In this document: in pieces, positions 5,000-5,099 of the stretch
How positions within the stretch are numbered: the stretch's first letter is position 1
Layout: the number at the start of each line of letters is the position of its first letter
Assembly (NCBI GenBank): GCA_910584435.1
Contig: CAJUAP010000050.1
Span: 24,806 to 29,904, forward strand
Source of the DNA: an uncultured Acetatifactor sp.
Lineage (GTDB): Bacteria > Bacillota > Clostridia > Lachnospirales > Lachnospiraceae
Direction: 5' to 3'
DNA length: 5,099 bases
Notes under the pieces: generated by a model
What the model was told of the DNA's origin: nothing
Database searches by the model: none
Seen by the model: the letters and a program-made list of their open reading frames with translations, nothing else
Program-made: the position numbers and the translations under genes

Positions 5000-5099
5000 G
5001 AAAGTATTTGTAATAAAAAATATTTATCAATTGATTTGTCATTGAAAAATGGTTGATTATCTCAAAAAAGCCTTGATTTACGGGCATACAAGCAGGATT
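4989..5099 (-). other. Open frame entering from the right edge, nature unknown
   Basis: A minus-strand frame runs in from the window edge for 36 codons to a TAA at 4989-4991. Its peptide includes MPVNQGFFEIINHF and then a Tyr/Phe/Asn/Ile-rich end typical of translated AT-rich non-coding DNA. The outermost 35 bases (about 5065-5099) are less AT-rich than the adjacent spacer and may be the end of a neighbouring gene or element. On the plus strand an ATG at 5049 is open to the edge (MVDYLKKALIYGHTSRI) but lacks a ribosome site. Neither reading is recognised. Confidence 0.15.

Noticed and set aside
5070..5099. 3' half of a tRNA T-arm (minus strand AATCCTGC...)
   Set aside because: The following bases do not give a normal acceptor end or CCA, and the rest would lie outside the window.

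Overview
The window looks like chromosomal DNA of a low-GC, strictly anaerobic Firmicute. A gut Clostridia/Lachnospiraceae-type genome is my best guess. The reasons are the AT-rich spacers, strong GGAGG-type ribosome sites, a classical rubrerythrin, and numerous short repeats in the intergenic DNA. The genus assignment is inference. All four clear genes lie on the minus strand, so transcription runs from high to low coordinates.

In transcription order the layout is as follows. (1) An AT-rich leader (about 4824-5099) holds a candidate promoter and short direct repeats. It precedes a rubrerythrin gene (4206-4823), a di-iron/rubredoxin peroxide reductase. (2) A repeat-rich spacer (3745-4205) holds an 18-bp repeat array that overlaps the rubrerythrin stop codon, a terminator-like inverted repeat flanked by 9-bp direct repeats, a 26-bp imperfect direct repeat, and two very small ORFs. 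(3) An AI-2E (PerM/YdiK-type) membrane transporter gene (2290-3744) is followed after 27 nt by dtd, D-aminoacyl-tRNA deacylase (1756-2262). These two probably form one transcript. (4) A 217-nt spacer with its own promoter precedes a flotillin-family SPFH membrane scaffold gene (99-1538). Positions 1-98 contain no gene I can support.

The genes have separate housekeeping or stress roles: peroxide defence, membrane transport, translation quality control and membrane organisation. They do not form an obvious single pathway.

The most interesting signal is a short repeat family with minus-strand consensus ATGGAAAAAGTGCATTCC (18 bp). It occurs as three in-frame units inside dtd, adding 18 residues relative to normal family members. 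It also occurs as an array that forms the C-terminal tail of rubrerythrin and continues past its stop. The unit has no stop codon in any of its six frames, its length is a multiple of three, and tandem copies create the palindrome TTCCATGGAA. It is read in different frames in the two genes. It therefore behaves like a dispersed, coding-compatible micro-element.
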